Below, in pieces: positions 6,162 through 6,519 of a stretch of DNA of 6,519 nucleotides. Numbering within the stretch: the first letter of the stretch is position 1; each line of letters opens with the position of its first letter. Below the pieces are notes generated by a model. That model was given only the letters and a program-made list of their open reading frames with translations. It was not told the DNA's origin and did no database searches. The translations under genes and the position numbers were made by a program. Source of the DNA: Pseudomonadota bacterium (lineage in GTDB: Bacteria > Pseudomonadota > Alphaproteobacteria > Acetobacterales > Acetobacteraceae); NCBI GenBank assembly GCA_021808985.1, contig JAKBAQ010000160.1, positions 1-6,519 on the forward strand, in the 5' to 3' direction.

Positions 6162-6452
6162 ATGACTGACTTGGAAAATCCGGCTCCAGAACCCTTGGAC
6201 AACCGCCGCCGCCGGCTGGTCTACCGCGCCCGGCACCGTGGCACTTATGAGAACGACCTGCTGATCGGGGATTTCGTCGCCGCCCGAATCGCCACCATGT
6301 CCGAATCCGAGCTCGATGAAATCGAGGCCGTCATGGAATTCCCCGACGCCGAGCTTGCCGACTGGCTGACCGGCCGGCTGCCCATTCCCGCCCATGCCGA
6401 CAGCCGCATGCTCCAACGCATCCGCGCCGCGGCGCTGACGCGGTTCGAATGA
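6162..6452 (+). CDS. sdhE: FAD assembly factor SdhE (succinate dehydrogenase assembly factor 2)
   Basis: Predicted 96-residue cytosolic helical protein that promotes covalent attachment of FAD to the flavoprotein subunit SdhA of succinate dehydrogenase (complex II). The hallmark RGxxE motif is present (Arg26-Gly27-Thr-Tyr-Glu30), followed by ENDLLIGDFV, and the FPDAELADWLTGR block (60-72) matches the DPDLFNWL region of the E. coli protein. Size is normal for the family (E. coli about 88, alphaproteobacterial members around 90-100). An in-frame ATG at 6120 would add 14 residues and abut the recG start codon; 6162 is preferred because the extra residues do not resemble the family, though no clear Shine-Dalgarno helps decide. 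The stop overlaps the following ATG as ATGA. The sdhA target gene is not in the window, so SdhE acts in trans. The recG-sdhE-mfd neighbourhood supports the call. Confidence 0.93.
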   Translation: MTDLENPAPEPLDNRRRRLVYRARHRGTYENDLLIGDFVAARIATMSESELDEIEAVMEFPDAELADWLTGRLPIPAHADSRMLQRIRAAALTRFE

Positions 6453-6519
6453 TCCATATCCACGGCGCGCCGGAGGGCGTTGACGCGCTGGCGCTGGTCC
6501 GCCGCTGGGCGGAGCATGC
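6449..6519 (+). CDS. mfd: Transcription-repair coupling factor Mfd, N-terminal fragment
   Basis: Only 23 codons lie inside the window, and the frame runs open off the right edge. The predicted start reads MIHIHGAPEGVDALALVRRW. The G-x-P-E-G-x-DAL-x-L pattern resembles the first strand and helix of alphaproteobacterial Mfd proteins, and sdhE followed directly by mfd is a common order there. Mfd is a large ATP-dependent translocase that removes RNA polymerase stalled at DNA lesions and recruits UvrA. The start ATG (6449-6451) overlaps the sdhE stop as ATGA and has no separate Shine-Dalgarno, so translational coupling is likely. No catalytic motif falls in the window; identity rests on a short N-terminal match and synteny. 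Confidence 0.6.
   Translation, partial: MIHIHGAPEGVDALALVRRWAEH

Noticed and set aside
6120..6416. N-terminal extension of recG to an ATG at 6416
   Set aside because: The extra 99 residues are antisense to sdhE, show no RecG similarity, and a GTG with a Shine-Dalgarno lies exactly at the conserved N-terminus.
4779..6452. Long plus-strand open frame of 557 codons ending at the sdhE stop
   Set aside because: Most of it is antisense to recG in a GC-rich gene, with Gln/Gly/Arg/His-rich low-complexity translation; only the last 96 codons (sdhE) resemble a protein family.
1..6519. Mobile element, CRISPR array, tRNA/rRNA, toxin-antitoxin or defence system
   Set aside because: No transposase, integrase, repeat-spacer pattern, tRNA-like cloverleaf or toxin/defence gene was seen. 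The name MazG recalls the mazEF locus, but no mazE or mazF is present beside it.

Overview
This G+C-rich window most likely comes from an alphaproteobacterium. The strongest evidence is the right end: recG on the minus strand stands divergently beside sdhE (the succinate dehydrogenase flavinylation factor), whose stop codon overlaps the start of what looks like mfd. I know the recG/sdhE/mfd neighbourhood as typical of alphaproteobacteria. An acetic-acid-bacteria or Rhodospirillales-type lineage fits the composition and protein style, but the genus cannot be fixed from the sequence alone.

Layout. Positions 44-1428 (minus) hold a two-gene unit, mazG followed by a beta-carbonic anhydrase. The two are joined by an ATGA overlap, with a very strong Shine-Dalgarno inside the end of mazG. 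Positions 1429-1607 are a divergent intergenic region with an AT-rich core, -10-like elements on both strands and two inverted repeats sharing one centre. This is the best regulatory candidate in the window. Positions 1608-3119 (plus) encode a 14-helix DHA2/EmrB-type drug exporter. After 72 bases containing a stem-loop comes a glutathione peroxidase-like thiol peroxidase (3192-3671, plus). It converges on, and overlaps by 32 bases, a Nudix hydrolase (3640-4068, minus). The Nudix gene lies downstream of recG (4065-6119, minus) and is coupled to it by another ATGA overlap. Divergent from recG are sdhE (6162-6452, plus) and the first 23 codons of a probable mfd (6449 to the window end, plus).

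Functional reading. Most of the window is housekeeping and stress maintenance: nucleotide-pool cleaning (MazG, Nudix), DNA repair and fork rescue (RecG, Mfd), peroxide detoxification (GPx), drug efflux (EmrB-like), CO2/bicarbonate balance (carbonic anhydrase) and assembly of respiratory complex II (SdhE). Genes are tightly packed, and three of the four co-directional neighbour pairs overlap as ATGA. All complete genes look intact. I see no RNA gene, mobile element, CRISPR array, prophage or defence system. I do not see a clearly new biological system here. The items worth checking are local regulatory structures and a few residue-level oddities.
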